Positions 28,549-37,387 are shown, numbered from the stretch's first letter. The stretch: DNA of 64,000 nt from an uncultured Porphyromonadaceae bacterium (GCA_947427285.1 CANEHE010000002.1:104506-168505), one strand, 5' to 3'. The notes: generated by a model not told the origin, from the sequence alone. Made by a program: numbers and translations.

Positions 28549-29337
28549 TCAATTTGAATCCAAGTGAATAAAACATGCATCGGCTCCCCAGTTCCATTCG
28601 CCGACTGCCGCTGCTCCGAAATTATACTTACCAATACCTAAATCCACAAGCGCATCACTATTGGAGTTATCCAGAAAAGCTCTTACAGTCAAGTATTTGT
28701 GGCCGTCACCATCTGATACCCATACCGGACTGATTCTTACCGGTTGCCTATTCAACGATGAAGGCGCGGAAGCGAGTCCACGAAGCCCGGAATCAAGCCA
28801 AATGAGTCTGCTCTTTGCCTCGTCAAGCGACATTCCCTCTGCTTCTACAAAGAAATCATCGGCACAACGGTTATTACGATGGGCCATCTTCATGGCTAAC
28901 GAAGACACCCAAGTCTGTTGTCTTTCCTCTGCGTAACCGATGGCTACTATAAACAATAGTTTCCAACCAACTCTCAGCATTATTTTGGTACGTCCGGCAT
29001 CGAACGTACCGCCTACATAACATGATCCCAACCCTAAAGCTACAACCTCCATCACCAATTTCTGAGAGTAAAAACCGGCCCTTTCAATTGCGTCCGGGAA
29101 AGAGGTGTCCACCACAACCGCAATATAATTACGTACACCATGCAACATACCATAACTGGCTCTGAACCCCTTAAAAGGAGAGGGATCATCACATACCAGT
29201 TCAAAATGCATGCCGGCTTCATGAGTATTGATCATAGTGATTGATGCACGAAGTTTTCTACATACATCTTCCGACAACGGATGATCGGTATAACGTCTTA
29301 TAGAATGACGACTTCTGAGAAATTCAACAGTAGTCAT
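28549..29337 (-). CDS. Nitroreductase family protein (TM1586 type)
   Basis: 262 residues. The start SRHSIRRYTDHPLSEDV carries the flavin-contacting R-S-x-R-x-Y pattern of nitroreductases, and QKLVMEVVALGLGSCYVGGT matches the central helix. The length and the second half (GLASAPSSLNRQPVRISP; NFGAAAVGEWNWG) fit the TM1586 branch, in which two flavin-fold halves lie in one chain. Probably an FMN-dependent NAD(P)H oxidoreductase; substrate unknown. Its ATG overlaps the helicase stop (ATGA), indicating coupled translation. Confidence 0.85.
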   Translation of the reverse strand: MTTVEFLRSRHSIRRYTDHPLSEDVCRKLRASITMINTHEAGMHFELVCDDPSPFKGFRASYGMLHGVRNYIAVVVDTSFPDAIERAGFYSQKLVMEVVALGLGSCYVGGTFDAGRTKIMLRVGWKLLFIVAIGYAEERQQTWVSSLAMKMAHRNNRCADDFFVEAEGMSLDEAKSRLIWLDSGLRGLASAPSSLNRQPVRISPVWVSDGDGHKYLTVRAFLDNSNSDALVDLGIGKYNFGAAAVGEWNWGADACFIHLDSN

Positions 29338-30752
29338 GACATGGATTCCTTAGATGAAATATTTTTTGATGGACTATCCGACGATATTTTTTTATGTCGA
29401 CGTCCACGTCTGCGGTGACGTCCAGATTCGCCTGTTTTTTGCCGGGATAGAGCAGTATCAGAGAGATTTTCATTTTCCAATACAGGCAATGATTCCTGTC
29501 TGGACGATACAGTATGTTTCGCATCAGCTTTCCGAGCAGAACTACTACCATTTTTCGAACCACGTGATTTGCGCTGTCCATTTCTTTTGCTTGACAGACC
29601 TCCAGCCCATGAAGGAGTTTCACCCAGATTTTCAGGCACCTTATCTTTTCTGACCTCTTTTTCCAATAATTTCTCTATACGACGGAAACGCCCCTTTTCC
29701 CGATCGGAAATAAACGTTATACCCTTTCCATCGGCATCAGCCCTTGCTGTACGGCCAATACGATGCACATAATCCTCAGGTTCTCCGGGCACATCAAAAT
29801 TAATGACCATCTCGATATCGTCAATGTCAATTCCACGGGCCACTATATCCGTAGCGACCAATACATTGATTCTACCCGCCTTAAAGTCAAGCATCATCTG
29901 GTCCCGCTTCTCTTGTTCCAGATCACTATGCATCTCGCCGACAGCAATACCGTCACCACGCAAAGTCTTGAAAAGTTCCTTTACTTTCTGTTTTGAAGAA
30001 GCGAATACTATCACGCGCTTTGGAGTATGCTGACGGAACAGATACCTGAGAAGAGGCAACTTCTGAGGTTCGTATACTACATAAGCCGTCTGTTCTATCT
30101 TATCAGCCGGTTTGGAGACCGCAAGTTTCACCTCTACCGGATCTGTAAGGATCTTCGAAGCCAATGTCTGGATCTTCATGGGCATAGTGGCCGAGAAAAG
30201 GAGAGTCTGTCTCTCTTTAGGCAAAAAACTCGCTATCTGCATAATATCTTCATAAAAACCCATATCGAGCATTCTGTCGGCTTCATCAAGAATAAAAAAA
30301 GATACTTTCGACAAATCGACATATCCCATACTGAGATGGGCTATAAGTCGTCCCGGCGTGGCAATCGCCACATCCGCTCCCATGGTCAGACCCTGTTTCT
30401 GAAGATTGAACGTATGACCATCTGTACCACCGTATATCGGCACACTGCTCAGACCCATGAAGTATGCGAAGCCCTGCATCTGCCTGTCAATCTGTTGGGC
30501 AAGCTCTCGCGTCGGTGCCATAACAATGCAATTCACAGCATTATCGGGATAATTACCTGCAGCTAATCGTTCAAGCACAGGAAGCAAATATGCAGCGGTC
30601 TTGCCAGTGCCCGTTTGAGCCACGGCAATCAAATCGCGTCCTTCCAAAATAACAGGTATAGCCTGCTCCTGAATGGGAGTACACTCATCAAAATGCATAT
30701 CCCACAGAGCATCCAGCATATTGTCATCAGAAAGTATTTCGTCGAATCTCAT
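29334..30752 (-). CDS. DEAD-box RNA helicase (RhlE-like)
   Basis: 472 residues from ATG 30752. Motifs: Q-motif CTPIQEQAIP, AQTGTGKTAAYLLP, PTRELAQQ, DEAD in FILDEADRMLDMG, SAT, VATDIVARGID and HRIGRTARAD. After the helicase core (to about residue 380) comes a basic, low-complexity tail (KRNGQRKSRGSKNG; HRRRGRRHKK) likely to bind RNA. Such helicases act in ribosome assembly and RNA turnover. A longer frame back to a TTG at 30821 is rejected because that codon lies within a promoter -7 box. Confidence 0.94.
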   Translation of the reverse strand: MRFDEILSDDNMLDALWDMHFDECTPIQEQAIPVILEGRDLIAVAQTGTGKTAAYLLPVLERLAAGNYPDNAVNCIVMAPTRELAQQIDRQMQGFAYFMGLSSVPIYGGTDGHTFNLQKQGLTMGADVAIATPGRLIAHLSMGYVDLSKVSFFILDEADRMLDMGFYEDIMQIASFLPKERQTLLFSATMPMKIQTLASKILTDPVEVKLAVSKPADKIEQTAYVVYEPQKLPLLRYLFRQHTPKRVIVFASSKQKVKELFKTLRGDGIAVGEMHSDLEQEKRDQMMLDFKAGRINVLVATDIVARGIDIDDIEMVINFDVPGEPEDYVHRIGRTARADADGKGITFISDREKGRFRRIEKLLEKEVRKDKVPENLGETPSWAGGLSSKRNGQRKSRGSKNGSSSARKADAKHTVSSRQESLPVLENENLSDTALSRQKTGESGRHRRRGRRHKKISSDSPSKNISSKESMS

Positions 30753-30818
30753 AATTTTAAAATAAGCATTATCAGCATCCCAACCATTATCTGCCGATAA
30801 GATTCGGATATTGAAGTA

Positions 30819-30826
30819 CAAAATTA
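30819..30826 (-). promoter_or_regulatory. -7 box of the helicase-nitroreductase operon
   Basis: The minus strand reads TAATTTTG, a perfect TAnnTTTG box, giving an expected transcript start near 30813 and a leader of about 60 bases. No clear -33 TTTG at 19-21 bases. Confidence 0.5.
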
Positions 30827-30982
30827 CATTTTTTTAGTGAGAAAACGCCCTTGTTAATTCCATAAAATCAGGATATTCAAAAATTCAGAAAAAAATTTTT
30901 TCGAATCATCAGAACATTTTTCCACAACCCGATGTTATTATTTCGTAAAACATCAAAACAACAGCTAAATTACCTTCTGAAC

Positions 30983-31492
30983 ATGAAAACCAAGGAATCG
31001 TTCAAGCAGCGTCTTGTAGGCCTTCAGGGCAATCTTCTCAGTTTCGCCTATCAGCTCACCACCAACAGGGAAGCTGCTCAGGATCTTCTTCAGGACACCA
31101 CTCTAAAAGCCCTTGACAACGAAGAGAAATATGTTGACAACGTCAATTTCAAAGGTTGGATTTTCACGATCATGCGCAATATATTTATCAACAATTATCG
31201 CCAGACCGTAAGAAAAGCTACCGTCATTGACCAGACAGAAGATCTTTATCATCTGAACATCAGCCAGGACAGCGGACTTGCCACTCCGGAAGGGTCATTT
31301 GCCGTGAAAGAGATATCATCGGCAGTCAATGCTTTCAGTCCAGAATATCGGGAGCCATTCAGCCTTTATCTCGCCGGATACAAATATAACGAGATAGCCG
31401 ACAAAATGAACCTGCCTCTCGGAACTGTAAAAAGTCGCATTTTCTTCGCACGCAAAAAATTACGTGAACAACTTAAGGATTACGCTTTCTAA
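30983..31492 (+). CDS. ECF-type RNA polymerase sigma factor
   Basis: 169 residues from ATG 30983 (MKTKESFKQRLVG). Region 2 is seen in LLSFAYQLTTNREAAQDLLQ and GWIFTIMRNIFINNYRQ, region 4 in YREPFSLYLAGYKYNEIADK and LPLGTVKSRIFFARKKLRE. It closely resembles a stand-alone ECF sigma common in Bacteroidales. No anti-sigma gene follows: the next 200 bases hold a terminator and the next gene is convergent. An in-frame extension to 30932 lacks family similarity. The regulon is unknown. Confidence 0.92.
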   Translation: MKTKESFKQRLVGLQGNLLSFAYQLTTNREAAQDLLQDTTLKALDNEEKYVDNVNFKGWIFTIMRNIFINNYRQTVRKATVIDQTEDLYHLNISQDSGLATPEGSFAVKEISSAVNAFSPEYREPFSLYLAGYKYNEIADKMNLPLGTVKSRIFFARKKLREQLKDYAF

Positions 31493-31620
31493 ATTAAGAC
31501 CGCTGTCTTCTACAATCAAAAGAAAACAACATCCTTCACCGAATTACAGATACACAGGTATTTAGTTTTTATGTTTTGCCCGGAGCGGGTAGCAATATGA
31601 CAGCCACGCTCCAAGTATAG

Positions 31621-31656
31621 AGCCGCCGATATTCCAATTAATGGATATCGGCGGCT
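31621..31656. terminator. Bidirectional terminator between sigma factor and DJ-1 gene
   Basis: AGCCGCCGATATTCCA pairs with TGGATATCGGCGGCT around an ATTAA loop, with one bulged base. It lies in the 208-base gap between convergent genes. The rest of the gap (31493-31620) shows no gene. Confidence 0.75.
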
Positions 31657-31700
31657 AATATATGTTATAAATAACAAATTATGTCATCGGAATGTATAGT

Positions 31701-32273
31701 CTACATTTCCGTCTGTGCAGAGCAATACAAAAGGCCGTTAGCGACCTCTGAACTTTTCTGAGCACCACATTGGATCTCAATAATCTTAAGTGCCCAAACC
31801 ATCGCTTTAGCGGGTCCGGAAGCAGTGACAAATCTTCCGCTTGACACAACTGCTGCATCCTGAGGTTCGGCACCTTTCAACATACCTTCAAAACCTGGAT
31901 AGCAAGTCGCTTTCTCTCCTTCAAGCAAACCTAACTGGCCCAAAACGACAGCAGGGGCAGCACATATAGCGGCTATACGACCTTCTGAAGATTCGACCTG
32001 ACGTTTCAGCAGTCCCTGAAGAGGCACGAACTCATACAGATTTGTAGCACCCGGCATTCCTCCCGGAAGAATCAGCCATGCCGGATCTTCAAAATTAGTA
32101 TTATCAAATAACAGATCGGCAGTCACTGACATTCCATGCGCCGACTTCACTTGAAGTGAGGCGGTAATTGAAACAGTCTTCACAGGAATGTCGGCACGCC
32201 GGAGTAGATCAACCACTGTGATTGCCTCGACATCCTCAAAACCGTCTGCGAGAAATACAAAAGATTGGTTCAT
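31701..32273 (-). CDS. DJ-1/PfpI family protein (YajL-like)
   Basis: 190 residues. The start FVFLADGFEDVEAITVVDLL with E16, LILPGGMPGA and the nucleophile elbow AAICAAPAVV (C104) match the DJ-1/YajL/ThiJ branch. These proteins are linked to oxidative and carbonyl stress protection; their exact reaction is debated. Despite the old name ThiJ, it is far from the thiamin operon and need not be part of it. Divergent from the DUF486 gene. Confidence 0.9.
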   Translation of the reverse strand: MNQSFVFLADGFEDVEAITVVDLLRRADIPVKTVSITASLQVKSAHGMSVTADLLFDNTNFEDPAWLILPGGMPGATNLYEFVPLQGLLKRQVESSEGRIAAICAAPAVVLGQLGLLEGEKATCYPGFEGMLKGAEPQDAAVVSSGRFVTASGPAKAMVWALKIIEIQCGAQKSSEVANGLLYCSAQTEM

Positions 32274-32451
32274 AGGGATAAATATGTTTTGAAATTTAAG
32301 ACATCCTACTATTTCGGAAATTATCCGATGCAGAACGTATGATTAGCTGGTGTAAATTTACAAAATATTATCAATATAATCACTCTATCATGATAAAAAT
32401 CGAGTATTTATCAACCAAAGTCATATATCCAATTATATGGTAATCACCTTA

Positions 32452-32483
32452 TTTGCTCAAATAATATAAAATTAGTAATTTTG
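32452..32483 (+). promoter_or_regulatory. Promoter of the DUF486-dus pair
   Basis: TTTG (32452-32455), 20 bases, then TAATTTTG (32476-32483): a full match to the Bacteroidota consensus. Expected leader about 18 bases before the ATG at 32508. Confidence 0.8.
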
Positions 32484-32507
32484 CAGAGTAAAAGGATTTT
32501 CTATGTA

Positions 32508-32894
32508 ATGAACACTACAATATGGACCATATTGCTTCTGGTCATCTCTAATGTTTTTATGACATTGGCATGGTATGGCCATCTTAAATTCCAGTCGGCA
32601 GGTATAGGTCGGGACTGGCCTCTGTTTGTTGTCATTCTTATATCATGGGGTATAGCTCTCGTCGAGTACTGCTTCATGATTCCCGCCAATAAAATAGGTT
32701 TTCATGGCAATGGAGGACCGTTTTCTCTCATGCAGCTGAAAGTGCTTCAGGAAGTGATAACTCTTACTGTATTTACACTCTTTACCATGTTTTTCTTTTC
32801 AGAAGAGAAACTCCATTGGAATCATTTCGCCGCATTCCTTTGTCTGATAGGAGCTGTGTATTTTGTTTTCATGCCAACCGGACAAGGTGGATAA
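32508..32894 (+). CDS. DUF486 family small membrane protein
   Basis: 128 residues, four predicted membrane helices, starting MNTTIWTILLLVISNVFMTLAWYGHLKF (split by eye). Motifs LISWGIALVEYCFMIPANKIG and FSLMQLKVLQEVITL are typical of DUF486, a family related to small drug/metabolite transporters; substrate unknown. ATG 32508 is chosen because the longer frame begins in the promoter. Followed 12 bases later by the dus gene, so probably co-transcribed. Confidence 0.88.
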   Translation: MNTTIWTILLLVISNVFMTLAWYGHLKFQSAGIGRDWPLFVVILISWGIALVEYCFMIPANKIGFHGNGGPFSLMQLKVLQEVITLTVFTLFTMFFFSEEKLHWNHFAAFLCLIGAVYFVFMPTGQGG

Positions 32895-32906
32895 TATTAT
32901 ATTGTA

Positions 32907-33863
32907 ATGGACAACAGTATTTTCCCAATTCATTTCGCACCTGTGCAGGGACACACGGATCATGCTTATCGCTCGGTGCATTCCTCCATTTATGGATCGA
33001 CTTTCAGATATTATACACCGTTTATTCGTGTTGAAAAGGGGACTCCAAGACGTCGTGACATAGTGGATTTCAAGGCAAGTCTTGAAGAAAATCTTCCTGT
33101 GACCGCACAAGTGATATTTCGGGACATGGAAGAATTGGAGATTCTGATCAATTCGTTGGGAGAAGCAGGAGCGAAAGAAATTGATCTTAATATGGGATGT
33201 CCGTTTCCATTGCAGACAGCCCGCGGGCGTGGAGCAGCTGTAATCGGAAACACACCTCTTGTCGAAAAGACTGCTAAAATGATTGAACGCTATCCGGATA
33301 TCAGTTTCTCGCTGAAAATAAGACTTGGTATAAATAATAGTGATGAGTGGCGATCTTCATCAGATGCGATAAATTCTATGAGACTCCATCATCTCACGGT
33401 GCATCCCAGGGTAGCGCGTCAGCAATATAAGGGAGAAACAGATATGGAAGAATTCAAGCGTGTGCTGGAGATGACATCCCATCATGTTATTTATAATGGA
33501 GATATAAGAACCCCGGATGATGTGGATAGAATTAGAAAACGTTTTCCTGAGGTAGCCGGAGTGATGTGCGGTAGGGGACTTCTGGCACGCCCCTCATTGG
33601 CAATGGAGATCTCTTCCAAAAAAGTTTTATCTATTCAAGATAGAATATCCATGATGCTTTACTTCCATTCCCGATTGCTTTCGCATTATCAGTCTACACT
33701 GCAAGGGGATACCCAGATATTGATGAAGATAGCTCCGTTCTGGGAATATGCTGAGGCTGAAATAGGAAGAAAATCGTGGAAGGCTTTGAAAAAAGCTTCC
33801 ACGATGCCGAAATATCTTACAGCTCTCGCCGGGATTTCCGTTGAGAGTGATTATTGTATATGA
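32907..33863 (+). CDS. tRNA-dihydrouridine synthase family protein
   Basis: 318 residues, FMN-dependent TIM-barrel. Dus enzymes reduce uridine in the tRNA D-loop with NADPH. Visible: FAPVQGHTDHAYR at the N-terminus, catalytic-Cys motif LNMGCPFPLQTARGRGAAV, LKIRLG, LHHLTVHPRVARQQYKG with the conserved H-R, VIYNGDI and GVMCGRGLLARPSL. It is a Bacteroidales-type Dus variant; which uridine it modifies cannot be told. Its stop directly abuts the stop of the convergent thioredoxin gene. Confidence 0.92.
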   Translation: MDNSIFPIHFAPVQGHTDHAYRSVHSSIYGSTFRYYTPFIRVEKGTPRRRDIVDFKASLEENLPVTAQVIFRDMEELEILINSLGEAGAKEIDLNMGCPFPLQTARGRGAAVIGNTPLVEKTAKMIERYPDISFSLKIRLGINNSDEWRSSSDAINSMRLHHLTVHPRVARQQYKGETDMEEFKRVLEMTSHHVIYNGDIRTPDDVDRIRKRFPEVAGVMCGRGLLARPSLAMEISSKKVLSIQDRISMMLYFHSRLLSHYQSTLQGDTQILMKIAPFWEYAEAEIGRKSWKALKKASTMPKYLTALAGISVESDYCI

Positions 33864-34334
33864 CTATTTACCTATCAATTCATTGATAGAGGCATTGAAG
33901 GGTTCTTTCCCTATGAACCCTTGAGTTCTGTTCATTTCTTTTCCTTTTGAATCAAAATATATGATAGTAGGGATAGCTTCAATACCATATTTCTCGGACA
34001 ATTTAGGGAAAGAATCGACATCAATGGAAATGAAATCCACTTTTCCGGCATATACGGTTGCAGCCTCTTCAAAGATTGGCTTGAATTGCCTGCATGGGCC
34101 ACACCACGAAGCTGAGAAATCCACTACAGTAGGAATACCTTTCTCCGATTTGAATCCGTTCTGAACAAGTACATTTTCATCGAGATTGGAGGGAGATATG
34201 TTTTCTTTCACATCTTTAGGAGCTTCAGTCACAGCCGAGGAATCGGCAGAATAAGCCAGTCTGTCTTTTCTGTTGTTTGTGCATGCGCCGAGAAGAAGTG
34301 CAGCAGCCATACATGAAATCAGTATATTTTTCAT
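33864..34334 (-). CDS. Thioredoxin-fold lipoprotein
   Basis: 156 residues from ATG 34334. Lipoprotein signal MKNILISCMAAALLLGACTN with Cys18; after a 40-residue linker the thioredoxin domain carries VDFSASWCGPCRQF (C78, C81) and the cis-Pro in GIEAIPTIIYF. The C-x2-C with Gly-Pro suggests a reductase-like partner in periplasmic disulfide chemistry, anchored in the inner or outer membrane. A longer frame back to 34412 is rejected because it runs through the promoter. Confidence 0.9.
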   Translation of the reverse strand: MKNILISCMAAALLLGACTNNRKDRLAYSADSSAVTEAPKDVKENISPSNLDENVLVQNGFKSEKGIPTVVDFSASWCGPCRQFKPIFEEAATVYAGKVDFISIDVDSFPKLSEKYGIEAIPTIIYFDSKGKEMNRTQGFIGKEPFNASINELIGK

Positions 34335-34409
34335 ATTTAAATAAAATAAATGACCTGATAATCCTATAGGTGAGGGTTGTACGTGAGTATACGGACAATT
34401 TTCATGCCT

Positions 34410-34417
34410 CAAAGATA
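34410..34417 (-). promoter_or_regulatory. -7 box of the thioredoxin lipoprotein gene
   Basis: Minus strand TATCTTTG matches TAnnTTTG. No good -33 TTTG at the usual distance. It lies just after the terminator of the phosphofructokinase gene, consistent with separate transcription. Confidence 0.45.
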
Positions 34418-34420
34418 TAA

Positions 34421-34453
34421 CAAAAACAAAAGCTCCGGGGTTGAACCCGAAGC
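34421..34453 (-). terminator. Rho-independent terminator of the PPi-phosphofructokinase gene
   Basis: On the minus strand an 8-bp stem (GCTTCGGG with CCCGGAGC, one G-U pair) is followed by TTTTGTTTTTG, 20 bases after the stop at 34473. Confidence 0.65.
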
Positions 34454-34472
34454 CAAGATATATTATAGAGCA

Positions 34473-36131
34473 TCAATTTATCTCCTTATTATGTTCAAGC
34501 AAAAGGGTCATTGAAGGGCGATCGCATATTTCTGGAGGACCAAAATATTGGATAGGACCTGGATATTGATACAGAGTATTAAGAGCGATGGTCTCGCGCA
34601 TGGAGGCAAATTTAAGATAAGGGCGTCCGTTAAGGTTTACAAGAGCCTTTCTTATAACCGGCTTGTCATGTCCGTTGCGTCGCTCCATATTCATCATCAT
34701 TGTGATAGGTATTCCTCCGGCGATCCAGTTCTCCGTTTTATCAGTGAGATTACGTACAGAACTCATATATCCAGTAAGACCTGAATTAATAAGCATAGCG
34801 GCATTGTAGCCGAGTGCGTATGTGTAGTCTGCATCAAAGTTAGTCGGATCGGCGCATCTTCCCTCATATCCGAAGAAATGGTGTTGTGCGGCAAATTTTC
34901 CTGAGTATTCTCCCTCTTCCGCCATCTCTTCAAGACGTTTCGCTACCATTTCAGAGATAAGACTTTCGGTCTCTATCAGAGAAACCTGTACATTGCCATG
35001 ACTGTCACGATCAAGGCTTAGTTGCAAGGCGATATGCTTGGGGAGACTTTTGTATAATTCGGCATTTGATCCTGTTAGATGTGAGTGGATAGCCTGAAGT
35101 TTATCCATCTCTTCAAGTCCTTCCAATTCGGAAGCATAATCTACCAAAACATCGTTTAGCTCGGAGATAAGTTTCTTCATTGAAGGTATAAATTCAATAA
35201 GGCCCTCAGGTACAAGCACTGTTCCGAAGTTCCAACCCAATTTTGCGCGTTCAGCTATGACATAGCATATCTGACTGACAATGTTGTCGAGAGTCATGCG
35301 TTTTGCCTGTACCTCTTCAGAGATTATACACACATTAGGCTGGGTTTCAAGAGCACATTCAAGAGCTATGTGGGAGGCGGACCTGCCCATAAGTTTTATG
35401 AAGTGGTAATATTTCTTCGCAGAGTTGCAGTCACGCTGGATATTGCCTATTACCTCGGAATAGACCTTACATGCAGTGTCAAATCCGAAAGATGTCTCGA
35501 TCCATTCGTTCTTAAGATCGCCGTCAATTGTCTTGGGGACACCGATTACCTGAATGTCGGCTCCATTGGCTTTGTAATATTCGGCGAGAACCGCAGCATT
35601 GGTGTTGGAATCGTCTCCACCTATAATGACAAGAGCTTTTATGTTAAGCTCTTTCAGAATTTTGAGTCCGGAATCAAATTGATCGGGATATTCAAGTTTT
35701 GTACGTCCGGAGCCTATGATGTCGAAGCCTCCGGTGTTGCGGTATTCCTTGATATATCCGGCCGTGAGCTCCATATATTGGTGATTGATGAATCCGGCAG
35801 GACCCATCAGAAACCCATAAAGTCTGCATTCTTTATTTAGCGATTTTATACCGTCAAAAATACCGCTGACTACATTATGTCCTCCTGGTGCCTGTCCTCC
35901 TGATAGAATTATGCCTACGTTAAAGGGCTCTTCAAGACGCTGGGGATTTTCATCAGGTTCAAATTCAACTACTGGAAGTCCGTATGTGTTTGGAAACAAT
36001 TGCTTTATGGCATCATGATCTCCAACCGACTGGGTTGCCTCTCCGATTCTCAGTTTGACCGGTCCCTGAAGAGAGGAGGGGAGTTTGGGCTGATATTCTG
36101 CCCGGACCCTTTGAAATGCACTTTTTTTCAT
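34473..36131 (-). CDS. pfp: Pyrophosphate-dependent 6-phosphofructokinase
   Basis: 552 residues, the long PPi-type. It interconverts fructose 6-phosphate and fructose 1,6-bisphosphate with pyrophosphate instead of ATP. The diagnostic change is present: GGDDSN (171-176) with D174 where ATP enzymes have Gly, together with K200 in PKTIDGDL. SGGQAPGGHNVVSG and MGRSASHIALECAL are further family motifs. Long-type PFPs are common in anaerobic Bacteroidota and save ATP in glycolysis. It has its own promoter about 140 bases upstream. Confidence 0.96.
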   Translation of the reverse strand: MKKSAFQRVRAEYQPKLPSSLQGPVKLRIGEATQSVGDHDAIKQLFPNTYGLPVVEFEPDENPQRLEEPFNVGIILSGGQAPGGHNVVSGIFDGIKSLNKECRLYGFLMGPAGFINHQYMELTAGYIKEYRNTGGFDIIGSGRTKLEYPDQFDSGLKILKELNIKALVIIGGDDSNTNAAVLAEYYKANGADIQVIGVPKTIDGDLKNEWIETSFGFDTACKVYSEVIGNIQRDCNSAKKYYHFIKLMGRSASHIALECALETQPNVCIISEEVQAKRMTLDNIVSQICYVIAERAKLGWNFGTVLVPEGLIEFIPSMKKLISELNDVLVDYASELEGLEEMDKLQAIHSHLTGSNAELYKSLPKHIALQLSLDRDSHGNVQVSLIETESLISEMVAKRLEEMAEEGEYSGKFAAQHHFFGYEGRCADPTNFDADYTYALGYNAAMLINSGLTGYMSSVRNLTDKTENWIAGGIPITMMMNMERRNGHDKPVIRKALVNLNGRPYLKFASMRETIALNTLYQYPGPIQYFGPPEICDRPSMTLLLEHNKEIN

Positions 36132-36268
36132 TCTTATGATTTACCTTTTTCTTACCTGTTGTGATTTAAAAGAAATCCACAAAATGGAGTTTCTCTATGA
36201 TAGTCAAGCTTTATTCATATTTGGATGTGGCATGGAAACAACAATTCTTTTTTTGTTGAGCCAGACTG

Positions 36269-36299
36269 CAAAGTTACTAATAATTCTCCTAAGTACCAA
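36269..36299 (-). promoter_or_regulatory. Promoter of the PPi-phosphofructokinase gene
   Basis: Minus strand TAACTTTG (36276-36269) is a perfect -7 box, with TTG (36299-36297) 20 bases upstream. Predicted leader about 130 bases. Confidence 0.65.
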
Positions 36300-36402
36300 T
36301 TTCAACTAATGATGTGGCAGAGAAATATCTTTGGAGACACCGCTCTTCGGAGATATAACAAAAATCTATTGTAATGTGTAGTATTTTTATAGTTAAATTG
36401 TC

Positions 36403-36410
36403 TAACTTTG
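36403..36410 (+). promoter_or_regulatory. -7 box of the TraB/GumN gene
   Basis: TAACTTTG matches TAnnTTTG; no clear -33. Expected leader about 23 bases to ATG 36439. Confidence 0.55.
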
Positions 36411-36438
36411 CAGACAAACAACAATAATATTCTTGAAA

Positions 36439-37320
36439 ATGAACAAGAGAATAATGGTTCTAACAGCTGTATTTGCTGTAGTATTGGGATGTTCGGCCCA
36501 GATTTTCTACAAAATAAGTGGAAATGGTCTTGAAAAACCGTCGTGGCTTTTTGGTACTCATCATCTCGCTCCCCTTTCGATTCTGGATTCTATTCCATCC
36601 GCACGTCAGGCTCTGGATGAATCTGACAGAGTCATAGGTGAGCTGGATATGACGATAGGGCAGATTGCTTTGGGGATGGCTCTCCAGCCATTTATGATGG
36701 CACCATCCGATTCCACCCTTCGTGATCTGATTGCTCCTGATGATTTTGCCAGGATATCCAAGGTATTCGAACAGTATGCTCCGATGCCGGGAGTTACACT
36801 TGAGGCCCTCTCGATGATGCGCCCTATGGTGGCGTCATCTATGGTATCGATTGGCGTCATCTCACGTTCAATGCCAGGATATAATCCACAGGAACAGCTT
36901 GACATGTATTTTCAGACGAGTGCAAAAGAGAAAGGGAAAAAAGTTGCTGGTCTTGAGACTCCGGAACTTCAAGGAAGGCTCCTATACACCACTACTCCTG
37001 TCGTCAAGCAAGCGGCAGATCTGATAGAGATGCTTGACAATCCCGGTAAAATTGTAGAACATGGAGAGAAAATCAACAAATGTTATATGTCGCAAAATAT
37101 CGGAGAATTATTATCTCTAATGGAAGGTGACGATAGCAATCCTCAGTTTATGGAAGCTCTTCTTGACAGACGCAATGCCGACTGGCTTTCCAAATTACCA
37201 TCTATTTTGAAGGAAGGTGGTAATTTTGTCGCTGTTGGTGCACTTCATCTGGTAGGAGACAAAGGGGTAGTGGACGGATTGCGCAAACTTGGTTACACTG
37301 TGGAACCAATCTGGAAGTAA
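36439..37320 (+). CDS. TraB/GumN family protein, exported
   Basis: 293 residues. Signal sequence at the N-terminus (KRIMVLTAVFAVVLGCSAQ), with a possible lipobox LGCS. The family motifs are WLFGTHHLAP near the start, AGLETPELQ in the middle and GNFVAVGALHLVGDKGVVDGL near the end; the paired GxH and Glu residues resemble the erythromycin-esterase/TIKI-like metallohydrolase fold, so a metal-dependent hydrolase is possible. Function in gut bacteria is unknown. ATG 36439 is used instead of TTG 36433. Followed by a bidirectional terminator. Confidence 0.88.
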   Translation: MNKRIMVLTAVFAVVLGCSAQIFYKISGNGLEKPSWLFGTHHLAPLSILDSIPSARQALDESDRVIGELDMTIGQIALGMALQPFMMAPSDSTLRDLIAPDDFARISKVFEQYAPMPGVTLEALSMMRPMVASSMVSIGVISRSMPGYNPQEQLDMYFQTSAKEKGKKVAGLETPELQGRLLYTTTPVVKQAADLIEMLDNPGKIVEHGEKINKCYMSQNIGELLSLMEGDDSNPQFMEALLDRRNADWLSKLPSILKEGGNFVAVGALHLVGDKGVVDGLRKLGYTVEPIWK

Positions 37321-37343
37321 ACTGGAAATTGTACTAAAAAGAA

Positions 37344-37387
37344 AAGCCAAGGACAAAGTCGGGGCAATCCCGGTTTATCCTTGGCTT
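37344..37387. terminator. Bidirectional terminator between TraB/GumN gene and pyrD
   Basis: AAGCCAAGGA (37344-37353) pairs perfectly with TCCTTGGCTT (37378-37387); an inner CGGG/CCCG pair lengthens the structure. It is 23 bases after the plus-strand stop and 25 bases after the pyrD stop. Confidence 0.75.

Larger units (their letters stand above)
36132..36438. other. 307-base intergenic region with divergent promoters
   Basis: This gap separates the divergent phosphofructokinase and TraB/GumN genes. It holds a -7 box in each direction (36276-36269 minus; 36403-36410 plus) and AT-rich spacer. I see no open frame of interest, RNA gene or repeat in it. Confidence 0.7.

Noticed and set aside
30753..30821. 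23-residue N-terminal extension of the DEAD-box helicase
   Set aside because: The TTG start lies inside a perfect -7 box and the extension has no family similarity.
31493..31700. Possible small RNA or tRNA between the sigma factor and DJ-1 genes
   Set aside because: Apart from the terminator hairpin and a weak GGAGCG/CGCTCC pairing there is no cloverleaf, promoter box or conserved structure I can recognise.
31701..32273. DJ-1 protein as a thiamin gene (old name ThiJ)
   Set aside because: It is 20 kb from the thi operon and the family is not required for thiamin synthesis.
34335..34412. 26-residue extension of the thioredoxin lipoprotein
   Set aside because: It would precede a clear lipoprotein signal peptide and overlaps the -7 box.
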